Shown here: in pieces, positions 8,889-19,003 of the stretch | Layout of the letters: each line of letters opens with the position of its first letter | Numbering within the stretch: the stretch's first letter is position 1 | Program-made: the position numbers and the translations under genes | Notes under the pieces: model-generated | Database searches by the model: none | Seen by the model: the letters and a program-made list of their open reading frames with translations, nothing else | What the model was told of the DNA's origin: nothing | Assembly (NCBI RefSeq): GCF_021026195.1 | Contig: NZ_JAJNCT010000009.1 | Span: 310,001-374,000 of the forward strand | Reading direction: 5' to 3' | Length of the DNA stretch: 64,000 nt | Source of the DNA: Comamonas koreensis | Lineage (GTDB): Bacteria; Pseudomonadota; Gammaproteobacteria; Burkholderiales; Burkholderiaceae_C

Positions 8889-10496
8889 ATGCTATCAAAA
8901 GCCATCCCCATCCCACGGGTCTATACCGTCCGCCACGCCGTCATAGACATGCTGCGCCAGCTGGGCATGACGCGCATCTTCGGCAACCCAGGCTCCACCG
9001 AGCTTCCCCTGTTCCGCAACTACCCCCAGGACTTTTCCTATGTACTGGGCCTGCAGGAGGCGGTGGTCGTCGGTATGGCGGACGGCTATGCACAGGCTTC
9101 ACGCAGCGCCAGCTTTGTGAATCTCCATTCCGCCGCCGGTGTCGGCCATGCCATGGCCAATATCTTCACGGCCTACAAAAACCGCACCCCCATGGTGATC
9201 ACCGCCGGGCAGCAGGCGCGCTCACTGCTTCAGCTCGATCCATTCCTGCACGCCAACCAGGCCACTGAATTACCCAAGCCCTACGTCAAATGGAGCTGCG
9301 AGCCAGCCCGCGCCGCAGACGTACCCCAAGCACTGGCGCGTGCCTACTACATCGCCATGCAGGAGCCGCGCGGCCCCGTGTTTGTCTCGATTCCGGCCGA
9401 TGACTGGGACCAGCCCTCTCAGCGGGTGGCGATACGCCATATCGGCTTTGAGACCCGGCCGGATGCACGCACGCTGGCGATGATCGGAGACGCACTGGAC
9501 GACGCACAGCGGCCTGTGTTGGTGGTCGGCCCCGCCATCGACAGGGGGGGCGCGTGGGATGCCGTTGTCGCGCTGGCCGAGCGTCACCAGGCACGGGTGT
9601 TCGCCGCGCCCATGAGCGGCAGATGCAGCTTTCCAGAAGACCATCCGCTGTTTGCCGGCTTCCTGCCTGCCATGCGTGAACGCATTGTGGAGATGCTCGG
9701 CAACCACGACATGATTTTTACGGTAGGCGCTCCTGCCTTTGTCTACCATGTTGAAGGCCAGGGGCCCTTCATTCCACCGGGCGCCAAGCTGTACCAGCTG
9801 ATCGAAGACCCGGCCATTGCGGCATGGACACCCGTGGGAATGGCAGCGGTCGGCAATATCCGCCAGGGGATCGAAGAGCTGCTGACGCGCCCGCAGAAGG
9901 TCTCGCGGCCAGCCCCTCCATGCAGGCCGGCGCCTCCAGTACCTGCGGCCTCCGCCGACGGGGAGCGCATGTCAGTCGCCTACGCCATGCACACCTTGGC
10001 CAGGCTGCGCGATCCGCACAGCATCATCGTGGAGGAGGCGCCCAGCTCGCGCCCCGTCATCCAAAGCTACCTGCCCATCTTCCACAGTGCAGGCTTCTTC
10101 ACCATGTGCAGTGGTGGCCTGGGCCACAGCCTGCCCGCAGCGGTGGGCATTGCGTTGGCCAACCCGCAAAGCAAGGTGATCGCCGTCATCGGCGATGGCT
10201 CAGCCATGTACGCCATACAGGCACTCTGGAGCGCCGCCAATCTGCGCCTGCCCATCACCTTCGTGATTCTGAAGAACCGCCGCTATGCCGCTTTGCAGGA
10301 TTTCGCCAAGGTATTCGGCTACCGAGATGGCGACAAGGTCGAAGGCACCGACCTGCCCGATATCAACTTTGTGCACCTGGCAATGGGCCATGGTTGCGAA
10401 GGCGTGCATGTTACCGATGCCACACAGCTGCCTGAGGTGCTGCAGGCGGCACTGCAACATCCGCGCCCTATCCTCGTCGAGGTTGAAGTGGCCTAG
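8889..10496 (+). CDS. mdlC: Benzoylformate decarboxylase-like ThDP enzyme
   Basis: The enzyme would decarboxylate benzoylformate (phenylglyoxylate) or a similar 2-oxo acid to the aldehyde. From ATG 8889 it has 535 residues, close to the Pseudomonas MdlC length (about 528). A longer frame reaches back to 8814 but would extend the protein past family length; neither start has a clear SD. MdlC-like features are the substrate serine in FGNPGSTELPL, the activating glutamate in GLQEAVVVGMADGYAQAS, the active-site histidine in FVNLHSAAG, the second histidine in SFPEDHPLFAGFLP, and the ThDP motif VIGDGSAMYAIQALW. The downstream aldehyde dehydrogenase and receptor genes fit an aromatic keto-acid pathway. 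Substrate may differ from benzoylformate. Confidence 0.85.
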   Translation: MLSKAIPIPRVYTVRHAVIDMLRQLGMTRIFGNPGSTELPLFRNYPQDFSYVLGLQEAVVVGMADGYAQASRSASFVNLHSAAGVGHAMANIFTAYKNRTPMVITAGQQARSLLQLDPFLHANQATELPKPYVKWSCEPARAADVPQALARAYYIAMQEPRGPVFVSIPADDWDQPSQRVAIRHIGFETRPDARTLAMIGDALDDAQRPVLVVGPAIDRGGAWDAVVALAERHQARVFAAPMSGRCSFPEDHPLFAGFLPAMRERIVEMLGNHDMIFTVGAPAFVYHVEGQGPFIPPGAKLYQLIEDPAIAAWTPVGMAAVGNIRQGIEELLTRPQKVSRPAPPCRPAPPVPAASADGERMSVAYAMHTLARLRDPHSIIVEEAPSSRPVIQSYLPIFHSAGFFTMCSGGLGHSLPAAVGIALANPQSKVIAVIGDGSAMYAIQALWSAANLRLPITFVILKNRRYAALQDFAKVFGYRDGDKVEGTDLPDINFVHLAMGHGCEGVHVTDATQLPEVLQAALQHPRPILVEVEVA

Positions 10497-10626
10497 CGGT
10501 GCCAGCCCCGTCAAAACAGCCGGGCGGGGCCATGGTGCCCAGGCTGCTGACAAGCCTCCTGACCGTAGCCAGCACATGTCCCGTTTCCCCAAGGCAGATC
10601 CCTTACCCCTCAAGGAGTGAACCGTG

Positions 10627-11622
10627 ATGCACAAACCACCCCATCCCATTCGCAGCAAGCGCTACCTTCTGGGCTTGCTGTCGGCCCTCATGATGTACCC
10701 GTTGCATCAGGCACATGCGCAGAACACCTGGCCCGAACGCCCCATCCGCCTGATCGTCAGCTTTCCAGTCGGGGGCATAGCCGATTCCATTGCACGCGTC
10801 ATCACGCCCCACTTGTCTCAGACGCTGGGCCAACCGGTCACGGTGGACAACCGCCCCGGGGCCAATGGCAACATCGGGATTGCCGAGGCGGTACGCGCCC
10901 CGCAGGATGGGCACACGCTGCTGCTGACCTCAGGCGCATCGATCAGCATCAACCCGCTGATCTACCGCTCGCAGCCCTTCAACCCACAAACAGATCTGGC
11001 GCCTATCGCCGCCCTCGCGCGCGTGCATCTGTTCTTGACCGTCAGCCCCAGCGTGCCGGCTACCAACGTCGCTGAATTCATCGCCTACCTGCAGGCGCGA
11101 CCGGGTGCGCTATCCTACGGCTCACCAGGCCCGGGCAGCTCCCCACATCTGGCCGGAGAGATGTTCAAGCGCGCAGCCAAAGTGGACGCTCTTCATGTGC
11201 CCTACCGAGGGGCAGCCCCCGCTTTGCAAGATCTTCTGGGTGGTCACCTGCAGTTCTGGTTCGACCCAGGCATCGGCCTCAAGCAAGTGGAAGCGGAAAA
11301 TCTCAGAATGCTGGCCATCGGTAGTCTGCAGCGCTCATCGCTCTATCCCGATATTCCCACCCTGGCCGAAAGCGGACTACCCGGCTTTGACGCAGACTCG
11401 CTTTTCGGCCTCTATGCGCCAGCGGGCACGCCCGCGCCCGTCATTGAAGCCATCAGCACCAGCATTGCCAGCGCGTTGGAGCAACAGAGTGTGACCAATA
11501 GCATCCGCAATCTTGGCGTCACCCCCACCCGCATGGATCGGCAGGCATTCATCAGCCACCATGCGCGTGAGCAGGCAAGGTTTGCCAGCCTGATTGAGGA
11601 TGTTGGCCTGAAAGTAGATTAA
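10627..11622 (+). CDS. Bug-family (TctC-like) periplasmic solute-binding protein
   Basis: This is a periplasmic receptor of the tripartite tricarboxylate transporter family, about 331 residues. The signal peptide ends near QAHAQN. The mature protein begins WPERPIRLIVSFPVGG, the standard Bug opening, followed by NRPGANGNIGIAEAVRAPQDG and SYGSPGPGSSPHLAGEMF. ATG 10627 is preceded by AAGGAG; a GTG three bases earlier is also possible. No TctA/TctB membrane genes are near, which is usual for the many orphan Bug receptors of Comamonadaceae and Bordetella. Its place between decarboxylase and aldehyde dehydrogenase suggests it binds the aromatic acid of this pathway, an inference from context only. 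Confidence 0.92.
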   Translation: MHKPPHPIRSKRYLLGLLSALMMYPLHQAHAQNTWPERPIRLIVSFPVGGIADSIARVITPHLSQTLGQPVTVDNRPGANGNIGIAEAVRAPQDGHTLLLTSGASISINPLIYRSQPFNPQTDLAPIAALARVHLFLTVSPSVPATNVAEFIAYLQARPGALSYGSPGPGSSPHLAGEMFKRAAKVDALHVPYRGAAPALQDLLGGHLQFWFDPGIGLKQVEAENLRMLAIGSLQRSSLYPDIPTLAESGLPGFDADSLFGLYAPAGTPAPVIEAISTSIASALEQQSVTNSIRNLGVTPTRMDRQAFISHHAREQARFASLIEDVGLKVD

Positions 11623-11646
11623 TCGTACCGAGAAGGAGACACTGCA

Positions 11647-13098
11647 ATGATTGAACAAAAAATGCTGATTGGCGGCCAGGCCTGCGACGCGGGCAATGCA
11701 GCGATGGTGGAGCGCAAGAATCCGCTCGATGGCACGGTCGCCTCCCGCGCCCCCGCTGCTACCGTGGCCGATGCCATAAGAGCCTGCGAGGCCGCAGCAG
11801 CGGCTTTCCCGGCCTGGTCACAGTTGGGCCCCGGCGCGCGGCGCGCGCTGTTGATGAAAGCCGCTGAAACCCTACACGCCAAGGGCGAGGCCATTGCTGC
11901 AGCCATGGCATCCGAGACCGGGGCTTCCGGCCACTGGGCTGGCTTCAACGTCCATCTGGCCAGCAACATGCTGCTGGAGGCCGCATCCCTGACCACGCAG
12001 ATCAACGGCGAAGTCATCCCCTCCGATGTGCCCGGCAGCCTGGCCATGGCGGTGCGCCAACCCGCTGGGGTGGTGCTCGGTATCGCGCCCTGGAATGCGC
12101 CGGTGATCCTGGCCGTGCGCGCCATCTCCACGGCACTGGCCTGCGGCAACACCGTCATCCTCAAAGGCTCGGAGTGGTGTCCGGCCACGCACGGTCTGGT
12201 TATTGAGGCGCTGCAGGATGCCGGCTTGCCGCCCGGTGTGGTGAACTTTGTGACCAATGCGCCAGAGGATGCCGCCGCCCTCGTCGAAGCCATCGTTGCC
12301 CATCCGGCGGTGCGCCGCGTCAGCTTCACCGGCTCAACGCGCGTGGGCCGCATCATCGCGCAGACCTGCGCCCGCCACCTCAAGCCCGCGCTGCTGGAGC
12401 TGGGTGGCAAGGCGCCCTTCATCGTGCTGGACGATGCCGACCTGGAAGCAGCGGCACGCGCCGCCAGCTTCAGCGCCTTTGCCAACTCGGGGCAAATCTG
12501 CATGTCGACAGAGCGTTTGGTCGTCGACCAGCGCGTGGCCGACGCCTTCATCGGCAAGCTGGCGGCCAGGGCTGCGGCGCTGCCTTTGGGTGATCCCCGC
12601 CAGGGGCCGGTGGTGCTCGGTTCGGTGGTGGGCATGGCTACTGTGGAGCACTGCAACGCCCTGATCGACGATGCCGTGGCACAAGGCGCCACCATCGTCT
12701 GCGGCGGCAAGGCGGATAGCACGCTGATGCCTGCCACCTTGCTGGACGGCGTGACGCCAGCCATGCGCATCTACCACGAAGAGAGCTTTGGTCCCGTCAA
12801 GGGCATCGTGCGCGTGAACGGCGAAGACGAGGCCATTGCCTGCGCCAACGACAACGCGTTCGGCCTGTCATCGGCTGTGTTCACCCGCGACACCGCACGC
12901 GGCTGGCGCGTGGCGGCCCGCATTGAAGCCGGCATCTGCCACATCAACGGCCCCACCGTGCACGACGAGGCACAGATGCCGTTTGGCGGCGTCAAGGATT
13001 CAGGCTATGGCCATTTTGGCGGACGCCAGGGTATCGATGCCTTCACCGACACCCGCTGGATCACCATGCAAACCACCGAGCGCCAGTACCCGTTCTAA
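11647..13098 (+). CDS. NAD(P)-dependent aldehyde dehydrogenase, probably benzaldehyde/salicylaldehyde type
   Basis: This 483-residue aldehyde dehydrogenase would oxidise the aldehyde made by the upstream decarboxylase. Catalytic elements are all present: asparagine in APWNAPV, glutamate in LELGGKAPFIVLDDADL, the cofactor loop FTGSTRVGR, the nucleophilic cysteine in FANSGQICMSTERLVV, and the C-terminal ESFGPVKGIVRVN and MPFGGVKDSGYGHFGG. The overall pattern is closest to salicylaldehyde/vanillin/benzaldehyde dehydrogenases. A GAGAAGGAGACACTGCA SD region precedes ATG 11647. It follows the Bug gene by 24 bp, so the three genes form one transcription unit. Confidence 0.9.
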   Translation: MIEQKMLIGGQACDAGNAAMVERKNPLDGTVASRAPAATVADAIRACEAAAAAFPAWSQLGPGARRALLMKAAETLHAKGEAIAAAMASETGASGHWAGFNVHLASNMLLEAASLTTQINGEVIPSDVPGSLAMAVRQPAGVVLGIAPWNAPVILAVRAISTALACGNTVILKGSEWCPATHGLVIEALQDAGLPPGVVNFVTNAPEDAAALVEAIVAHPAVRRVSFTGSTRVGRIIAQTCARHLKPALLELGGKAPFIVLDDADLEAAARAASFSAFANSGQICMSTERLVVDQRVADAFIGKLAARAAALPLGDPRQGPVVLGSVVGMATVEHCNALIDDAVAQGATIVCGGKADSTLMPATLLDGVTPAMRIYHEESFGPVKGIVRVNGEDEAIACANDNAFGLSSAVFTRDTARGWRVAARIEAGICHINGPTVHDEAQMPFGGVKDSGYGHFGGRQGIDAFTDTRWITMQTTERQYPF

Positions 13099-13132
13099 AG
13101 AGGCCAGAACGGGCCGAGAACAGCAAGCTGCC

Positions 13133-14206
<1,074 letters not shown>

Positions 14207-14496
14207 TGTAGGGCGGCGCCCACCGGCGCGTGGCGGCCAGGCGTTATTTGCCATACCGGCGCAGGTTGTATCGCGCCGGGGCAGCCAGCGTGCATCCGCA
14301 CCACAAAACAGCCCGTTACCGCCGCACAAACCCCGCCCAGCCGTTGCAGCGCCCCAAAACGCGCACAATAGCGCTTTGCGCCTGCCCCGGCCACCATCTG
14401 GGCGGCGCCACCCAGGCGGCCCCTCCGGCCTGTTGACGATACCCCGCTTGCGCGGCCCTTTCAGGGGGCTGGCACAGCTGCCTTCTCTAGCAATTT

Positions 14497-16425
14497 GTGA
14501 CTTCCCTCGCCCACACCGTTTTGCAGGATGCCTTTGGCTATGCGCATTTTCGCGGCTCGCAGCAGGCCATTGTTGACCATGTGATCGGCGGCGACGATGC
14601 GCTGGTGCTGATGCCCACCGGCGGCGGCAAAAGCCTGTGCTACCAGATCCCGGCCATCGTGCGCCAGCAGCAGGGCCACGGCACCACCATCGTCATCTCG
14701 CCCCTCATCGCGCTGATGCACGACCAGGTCAGCGCCATGCACGAGATCGGTGTGGATGCCGCCTTCCTCAACTCCACCCTCGACTACGACCAGACCCGCG
14801 ATGTGGAGCTGCAGCTGCTGTCGGGCGGCATCACCTTGCTGTATGTGGCGCCCGAGCGGCTCAACACGCCGCGTTTCCTGGGCCTGCTCGATGAGTTGCA
14901 TGCGATGGGCAAGCTGGCCTTGTTCGCCATCGACGAGGCCCATTGCGTCAGCCAGTGGGGGCACGACTTTCGGCCCGAGTACCGCGAGCTGACCGTGCTG
15001 CACCAGCGCTATGCCGGCGTGCCGCGCATCGCGCTTACCGCCACGGCCGATGCGCTGACCCGCGCCGACATCGTTGAGCGCATGCAGCTCGAATCGGCGC
15101 GCGTCTTCATCAGCAGCTTTGACCGCGCCAACATCCGCTACACCATCGTCGAGAAAAAAGACGCCACCGCGCAGCTGCTGCGCTTTATCGAGCGCGAGCA
15201 CGATGGCGACGCCGGGGTCGTCTATTGCCTCTCGCGCAAGAAGGTGGAAGAGGTCGCGCAATCGTTGTGCGATGCCGGCATCAACGCCCTGCCCTACCAT
15301 GCCGGCCTGGGCGCCGAGCTGCGCCAGCAAAACCAAAGCCGCTTTCTGCGCGAAGAAGGCATTGTGATGGTCGCCACCATCGCGTTCGGCATGGGCATCA
15401 ACAAGCCCGATGTGCGCTTTGTCGCCCATGTGGACATGCCCAAGAACATCGAGAGCTACTACCAGGAAACCGGCCGGGGCGGGCGCGACGGCCTGCCTGC
15501 CGATGCCTGGATGGCCTATGGCTACCGCGACGTGGTCAGCCAGCGCAGCATGATCGACGAGAGCCCGGCGGGCGACGCTTTCAAACAGGTGATGCGCGGC
15601 AAGCTCGATGCGCTGCTGGGCCTGGCCGAGGCCACCGACTGCCGGCGCGTGCGCCTGCTGGCCTATTTTGACGAGGTCTACGGCCAGGGCGGCGACTACG
15701 ACTCGGCCCACCCCGAGGCCTCCGCCGCATCTGCCGAGAAGGCGCCGCGCTACCGCTGCGGCAACTGCGACAACTGCCTGAGCCCGCCCAAGACCTGGGA
15801 CGGCACCGATGCCGCGCGCAAGCTGCTGTCCACCATCTACCGTGCCCATTCGGCCAGCCAGATCACCTTTGGCGCCAGCCATATCCTCGACATCGTGCGC
15901 GGCAAGGAAACCGACAAGGTGCGCCAGTTTGGCCACCAGCAGCTGAGCACCTTTGGCCTGTGCCAGGACTACACCGAGCCCCAGCTGCGCGGCGTGCTGC
16001 GCCAGCTGCTGGCCATTGGCGCACTGGCCACCCACAAGGTGCAGACCGAGGCCGGCTACAGCTTCGAGACCCTTACCCTGTGCGACGGCTCACGCGCCGT
16101 GCTGCGCGGCGAACAAACCGTGGAGCTGCGCGAAAGCACCGCCGAGCGCAGCCCCAGCAAACGCCAGCGCAGCACCAAGCCCGCCGTCGCCGCCCAAAAC
16201 CTGGGCCCCGACGAGCAGGTCCGCTTCATCAACCTCAAGGCCTGGCGCACCGAAGTGGCCAAGGAACACAACGTGCCCGCCTACGTGGTCTTCGCCGACG
16301 CGACCTTGGCCGCCATCGCCCAGCGCAACCCGCAGAGCCTGGACGAGCTGCAGGGCGTGAGCGGGATTGGGGTGAAGAAGCTGGAGGCTTATGGGGAGGC
16401 GGTGTTGCGGGTGTGTAGGGATTGA
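14497..16425 (+). CDS. recQ: ATP-dependent DNA helicase RecQ
   Basis: RecQ is a 3'-5' DNA helicase in recombination and repair. The 642-residue frame starts at GTG 14497; no better ATG lies upstream and the protein begins at the normal family position ([20 protein letters not shown]). Motifs in order are Walker [20 protein letters not shown] box [16 protein letters not shown], motif III TATAD, motif [16 protein letters not shown], motif [16 protein letters not shown], zinc cysteines in YRCGNCDNC, a winged-helix RQC part ([14 protein letters not shown]) and a C-terminal HRDC domain ([18 protein letters not shown]). It is complete. The end is followed by a small hairpin at 16451-16466 without a T tract. 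Confidence 0.96.
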   Translation: MTSLAHTVLQDAFGYAHFRGSQQAIVDHVIGGDDALVLMPTGGGKSLCYQIPAIVRQQQGHGTTIVISPLIALMHDQVSAMHEIGVDAAFLNSTLDYDQTRDVELQLLSGGITLLYVAPERLNTPRFLGLLDELHAMGKLALFAIDEAHCVSQWGHDFRPEYRELTVLHQRYAGVPRIALTATADALTRADIVERMQLESARVFISSFDRANIRYTIVEKKDATAQLLRFIEREHDGDAGVVYCLSRKKVEEVAQSLCDAGINALPYHAGLGAELRQQNQSRFLREEGIVMVATIAFGMGINKPDVRFVAHVDMPKNIESYYQETGRGGRDGLPADAWMAYGYRDVVSQRSMIDESPAGDAFKQVMRGKLDALLGLAEATDCRRVRLLAYFDEVYGQGGDYDSAHPEASAASAEKAPRYRCGNCDNCLSPPKTWDGTDAARKLLSTIYRAHSASQITFGASHILDIVRGKETDKVRQFGHQQLSTFGLCQDYTEPQLRGVLRQLLAIGALATHKVQTEAGYSFETLTLCDGSRAVLRGEQTVELRESTAERSPSKRQRSTKPAVAAQNLGPDEQVRFINLKAWRTEVAKEHNVPAYVVFADATLAAIAQRNPQSLDELQGVSGIGVKKLEAYGEAVLRVCRD

Positions 16426-16544
16426 AGCGAGGTGGAGGCTTATTGGACTTAACGTCCCAATGCTGGGACCTCCGCCGCCCCGCATGATTAGCCACCTCCC
16501 GACATGGCTTCCCGGGCGCTTCATGGCCTAAAAGCAATGCTGAA

Positions 16545-16889
16545 TTAGATCTGAATGCTCCACCAGGACAAGTGCAGCGTTGGCTCTACGGTCAGCTCCG
16601 CTTCTGACTTGCAGCCCTGTAAGTCAAATAGAACGTGTATTCCCTGACCTCGTTGGGTCCGCCCGATTTCTATCTGGCTGACATTCTCTGAAGAGACGCA
16701 GGCAACTTCTAGGCCGGCTGACTTCAGGCGCACGTGAAATGAATGGGAAATAGCGCTAAAGGAAAAGTCCATTTCGACGCATCCATCGGGCGAAGCCTTT
16801 ACGAAACGGCAGAAGCCCATAGAGCCATCCAACTCAACGGGTTCAGCGCAAAAGCACTCCATAAATTCCAGCTCACTAGGAAATTTCAT
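16545..16889 (-). CDS. Hypothetical protein, 114 residues
   Basis: I do not recognise this protein. The predicted chain is 114 residues, acidic to neutral, with no signal peptide or membrane segment and several cysteines (MECFCAEP, VACVSSEN). The repeated short beta-strand-like stretches suggest a small beta-sandwich. It is the last minus-strand gene of the HscC/J-protein group and follows the 93-residue gene by 22 bp. Its base composition is lower in GC than recQ next to it, a sign of an accessory gene. Size and setting would suit an immunity-like protein, but nothing in the sequence proves that. Confidence 0.6.
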   Translation of the reverse strand: MKFPSELEFMECFCAEPVELDGSMGFCRFVKASPDGCVEMDFSFSAISHSFHVRLKSAGLEVACVSSENVSQIEIGRTQRGQGIHVLFDLQGCKSEAELTVEPTLHLSWWSIQI

Positions 16890-16911
16890 TGCCAGTTCCC
16901 TTTTGAATTCT

Positions 16912-17193
16912 TCACCTGAATCTTTCAGGAATGCCCATCCGTTGGATGTCGAAGCTCCAGCTAACGGGCATCAAGCGCGGTTCAAACCATTTGGCACCAC
17001 CAGAGATCCAATGGATCCGCCTGCGTTTAACGCCGGCAGGGGTAGCATCTTCGTAGCCAAACTCAGTTCCACAACATGGGCATAGGCTCCAGCTCGGGCT
17101 GCAGCCATCCTCACCCCATGGGGGATCATTGAGCAAGTAACCACATACCCTGCGGTGCAGATCACTCGTATCGGCATCTCCTTTGCTTTTCAT
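16912..17193 (-). CDS. Small cysteine-rich hypothetical protein, 93 residues
   Basis: This is a small soluble protein with a zinc-knuckle-like LCPCCGTEFGYED motif and a later RRRIHWISGGAKWFEP block. Such CPCCG...FGYED proteins of about 90-130 residues recur in bacteria without an assigned function and are often met near toxin or stress loci. The ATG at 17193 overlaps the stop of the J-like gene by ATGA, so the two are probably translated together; that overlap is the reason for this start. An additional cysteine lies in the N-terminal RRVCGYLL. Metal binding is an inference from the cysteine spacing. Confidence 0.65.
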   Translation of the reverse strand: MKSKGDADTSDLHRRVCGYLLNDPPWGEDGCSPSWSLCPCCGTEFGYEDATPAGVKRRRIHWISGGAKWFEPRLMPVSWSFDIQRMGIPERFR

Positions 17194-19001
17194 GGCAGCT
17201 TGAGCTGGTGTGTGTCCAACTCGTTCAACTGAGCGTTGCCTTGGCGTCTTCTTTCCTCTGCACGCTCCTGCAAAGTCGACAAGGATGAATCGGGTCTTTG
17301 GCAGGGAATAAGGGACGAATCATGGGCGCACTCCAAAGCATCTGCACCCGACTCAGGCGGCAGCCGCCAGTCGTAATCCGGAAGCTTGGCTTCGTTCACT
17401 AATTGCTGCAATGACAACAAAGGCTTCTTTGCATCCGGCCAGGCATCTACATGGCTCAGCAGGTTCCAGAAGACGGTCGAGTAATCACGCTCAAGGTCAT
17501 TGATAGCCAATTTATCCTTCGCCATCAGACCTTGTGTGGCATCTCTATCGCGTGGAGATTTCTGAGTCGTGCACCAAGCCAGTTCTTGCACAAATGCCTT
17601 CGCCGATGGCACATCACCAACCTGCAGCCACTGGTTACGCAGTGCAAAACTGCGCAGCTCGGCGCAGTAGCGCACGGGCGACTCTGGGCGCACAAAGCCA
17701 AAGGCACGTCCATCGGGCATATTCAAATACAGATGGGACAGCCTTGAGCTGAATGATCCGCCGCCCAACTGATGACCAACTCCGGTCAGCACACGCGCAA
17801 TGCGCTTGGCCTGCTCCAAGCCTCGTTTATCTACCTTGGTGGCAACGCGAGGGTTCGTGATACAGGAAGAGTATTTCCAGAGATCATTTGCTGGCACTGC
17901 TTGCCAAGAGTTTGCGCGGCCACCTGCCAAGGTTTGTGCACACTCCATGTCAGATTTTGCTTGTTGTGATCCGTGGGTGCGACCCGCAAACCAATTGAAG
18001 AAGAGAAGCGCTGCCACCAAGATCACTGCGATCAAGCCGAAGTGCGTCAAATATGCCTTCGCTCTGGGCTTCCACTGCTTCGCTAACTGGTGGATGCCAT
18101 CAGCAGCGCGTGTGTGCATTGGCAATTGCGCCCATTGCGACATCCAGTTCTGCAGCTGACCTTCAGGCAGCCACCAGTTCAACAAATGGCGCCACTGCTC
18201 CTCAAATAGTTCAAGGTTCTCAGGCGTCAGCCGAAGAGCTTGCGCCACCTTGGGGTCAGGCTCACCCAACAAGGCAATCGCAACCTGGCGCTGCTTCGTC
18301 TTAAGGGTTTGGAATGCATCCAAGATGTATTCCAGCACTTCGTTATTGATGCCGTTTCGCTGCCAGGCAAAGAGGCTATCTGCAGCTACCAATAGGGCAC
18401 TGCGACGCACGCCAAGCGTCTTACCCGCAATGCGCTGCGCCAGCGTCATCACAAACGCTTCCCGGTTTTCAATGCTTTCCAGCTCCGGGCTTGCCAGCAA
18501 ACGTTGCAGCTCTTCCTTTGCCGCCTCCATGTCCGCTGCTGCAAACTGCCAATTCCAAGCATCCAGCAGCTGCTCAGCAACGGCCATGGGATTCGTGACC
18601 AGCCGCTCAGCCTTAGCCTCCGGTTCCGGTTCCGGTTCCGGTTCCGGTTCCGGTTCCGGTTTCGGCTCGTATTCTGCATGTGGGGAGGGGTCAGTGTCAG
18701 CACTGAAGTCCGGTCTGGCTTCTGGCTCTTCGTCGGATTGCGCGATTTCCGGCTGATCCATCATCTGCAATGGCTCTGGTGGCGACGGCTGAGCCTCAAT
18801 GTGCTTAAAGCACACATCAAACTGAGGCTCGCCACGCGCATATGCCATGGCCTGCTCGTAAGCACTGCGCAATGCGATAAATTCTTGCGGCTGCGCGAGT
18901 TGGTCAATATCCTTGAGCAAACGCGCATAAGCGCGGCGCACCGCCCGCTCATCGGCATCTACCGGCAACCCCAGTTGCGCAAATACTTCCTGCAGATTCA
19001 T
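17190..19001 (-). CDS. Membrane-anchored J-domain-like protein lacking the HPD motif
   Basis: This 603-residue protein is the likely partner of the HscC-type Hsp70 encoded immediately upstream (2-bp gap). Residues 1-52 look like a J domain (MNLQEVFAQLGLPVDADERA, VRRAYARLLKDIDQ), but the HPD tripeptide that activates Hsp70 is absent; the loop reads KDIDQLAQPQEF. Residues about 113-129 are a Pro-Glu tract encoded by a hexanucleotide repeat. A helical region follows, then one membrane segment near 321-338 (FGLIAVILVAALLFFNWF), and a C-terminal part of some 260 residues with several cysteines. The predicted topology is cytoplasmic N-terminus and periplasmic C-terminus. E. coli HscC works with the atypical J proteins DjlB and DjlC, a comparable but not clearly homologous pairing. 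Confidence 0.85.
   Translation of the reverse strand: MNLQEVFAQLGLPVDADERAVRRAYARLLKDIDQLAQPQEFIALRSAYEQAMAYARGEPQFDVCFKHIEAQPSPPEPLQMMDQPEIAQSDEEPEARPDFSADTDPSPHAEYEPKPEPEPEPEPEPEPEAKAERLVTNPMAVAEQLLDAWNWQFAAADMEAAKEELQRLLASPELESIENREAFVMTLAQRIAGKTLGVRRSALLVAADSLFAWQRNGINNEVLEYILDAFQTLKTKQRQVAIALLGEPDPKVAQALRLTPENLELFEEQWRHLLNWWLPEGQLQNWMSQWAQLPMHTRAADGIHQLAKQWKPRAKAYLTHFGLIAVILVAALLFFNWFAGRTHGSQQAKSDMECAQTLAGGRANSWQAVPANDLWKYSSCITNPRVATKVDKRGLEQAKRIARVLTGVGHQLGGGSFSSRLSHLYLNMPDGRAFGFVRPESPVRYCAELRSFALRNQWLQVGDVPSAKAFVQELAWCTTQKSPRDRDATQGLMAKDKLAINDLERDYSTVFWNLLSHVDAWPDAKKPLLSLQQLVNEAKLPDYDWRLPPESGADALECAHDSSLIPCQRPDSSLSTLQERAEERRRQGNAQLNELDTHQLKLP
18621..18660. repeat. Hexanucleotide microsatellite (CGGTTC)n inside the J-like gene
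   Basis: Six perfect CGGTTC units followed by an imperfect one encode the alternating Glu-Pro stretch of the J-like protein. Because the unit is 6 bp, gain or loss of units changes linker length without shifting the frame. Confidence 0.95.
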
Positions 19002-19003
19002 TG

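Noticed and set aside
14335..14375. Possible S-adenosylhomocysteine riboswitch upstream of the metH-like gene
   Set aside because: The minus strand contains GCGCTGCAACGG, close to the conserved SAH-riboswitch core, but I could not find the matching P1 stem or the AGGCTC segment and pseudoknot partner. A covariance-model search would decide.
16451..16466. Terminator after recQ
   Set aside because: GTCCCA-ATGC-TGGGAC makes a 6-bp hairpin, but no T tract follows in either direction.
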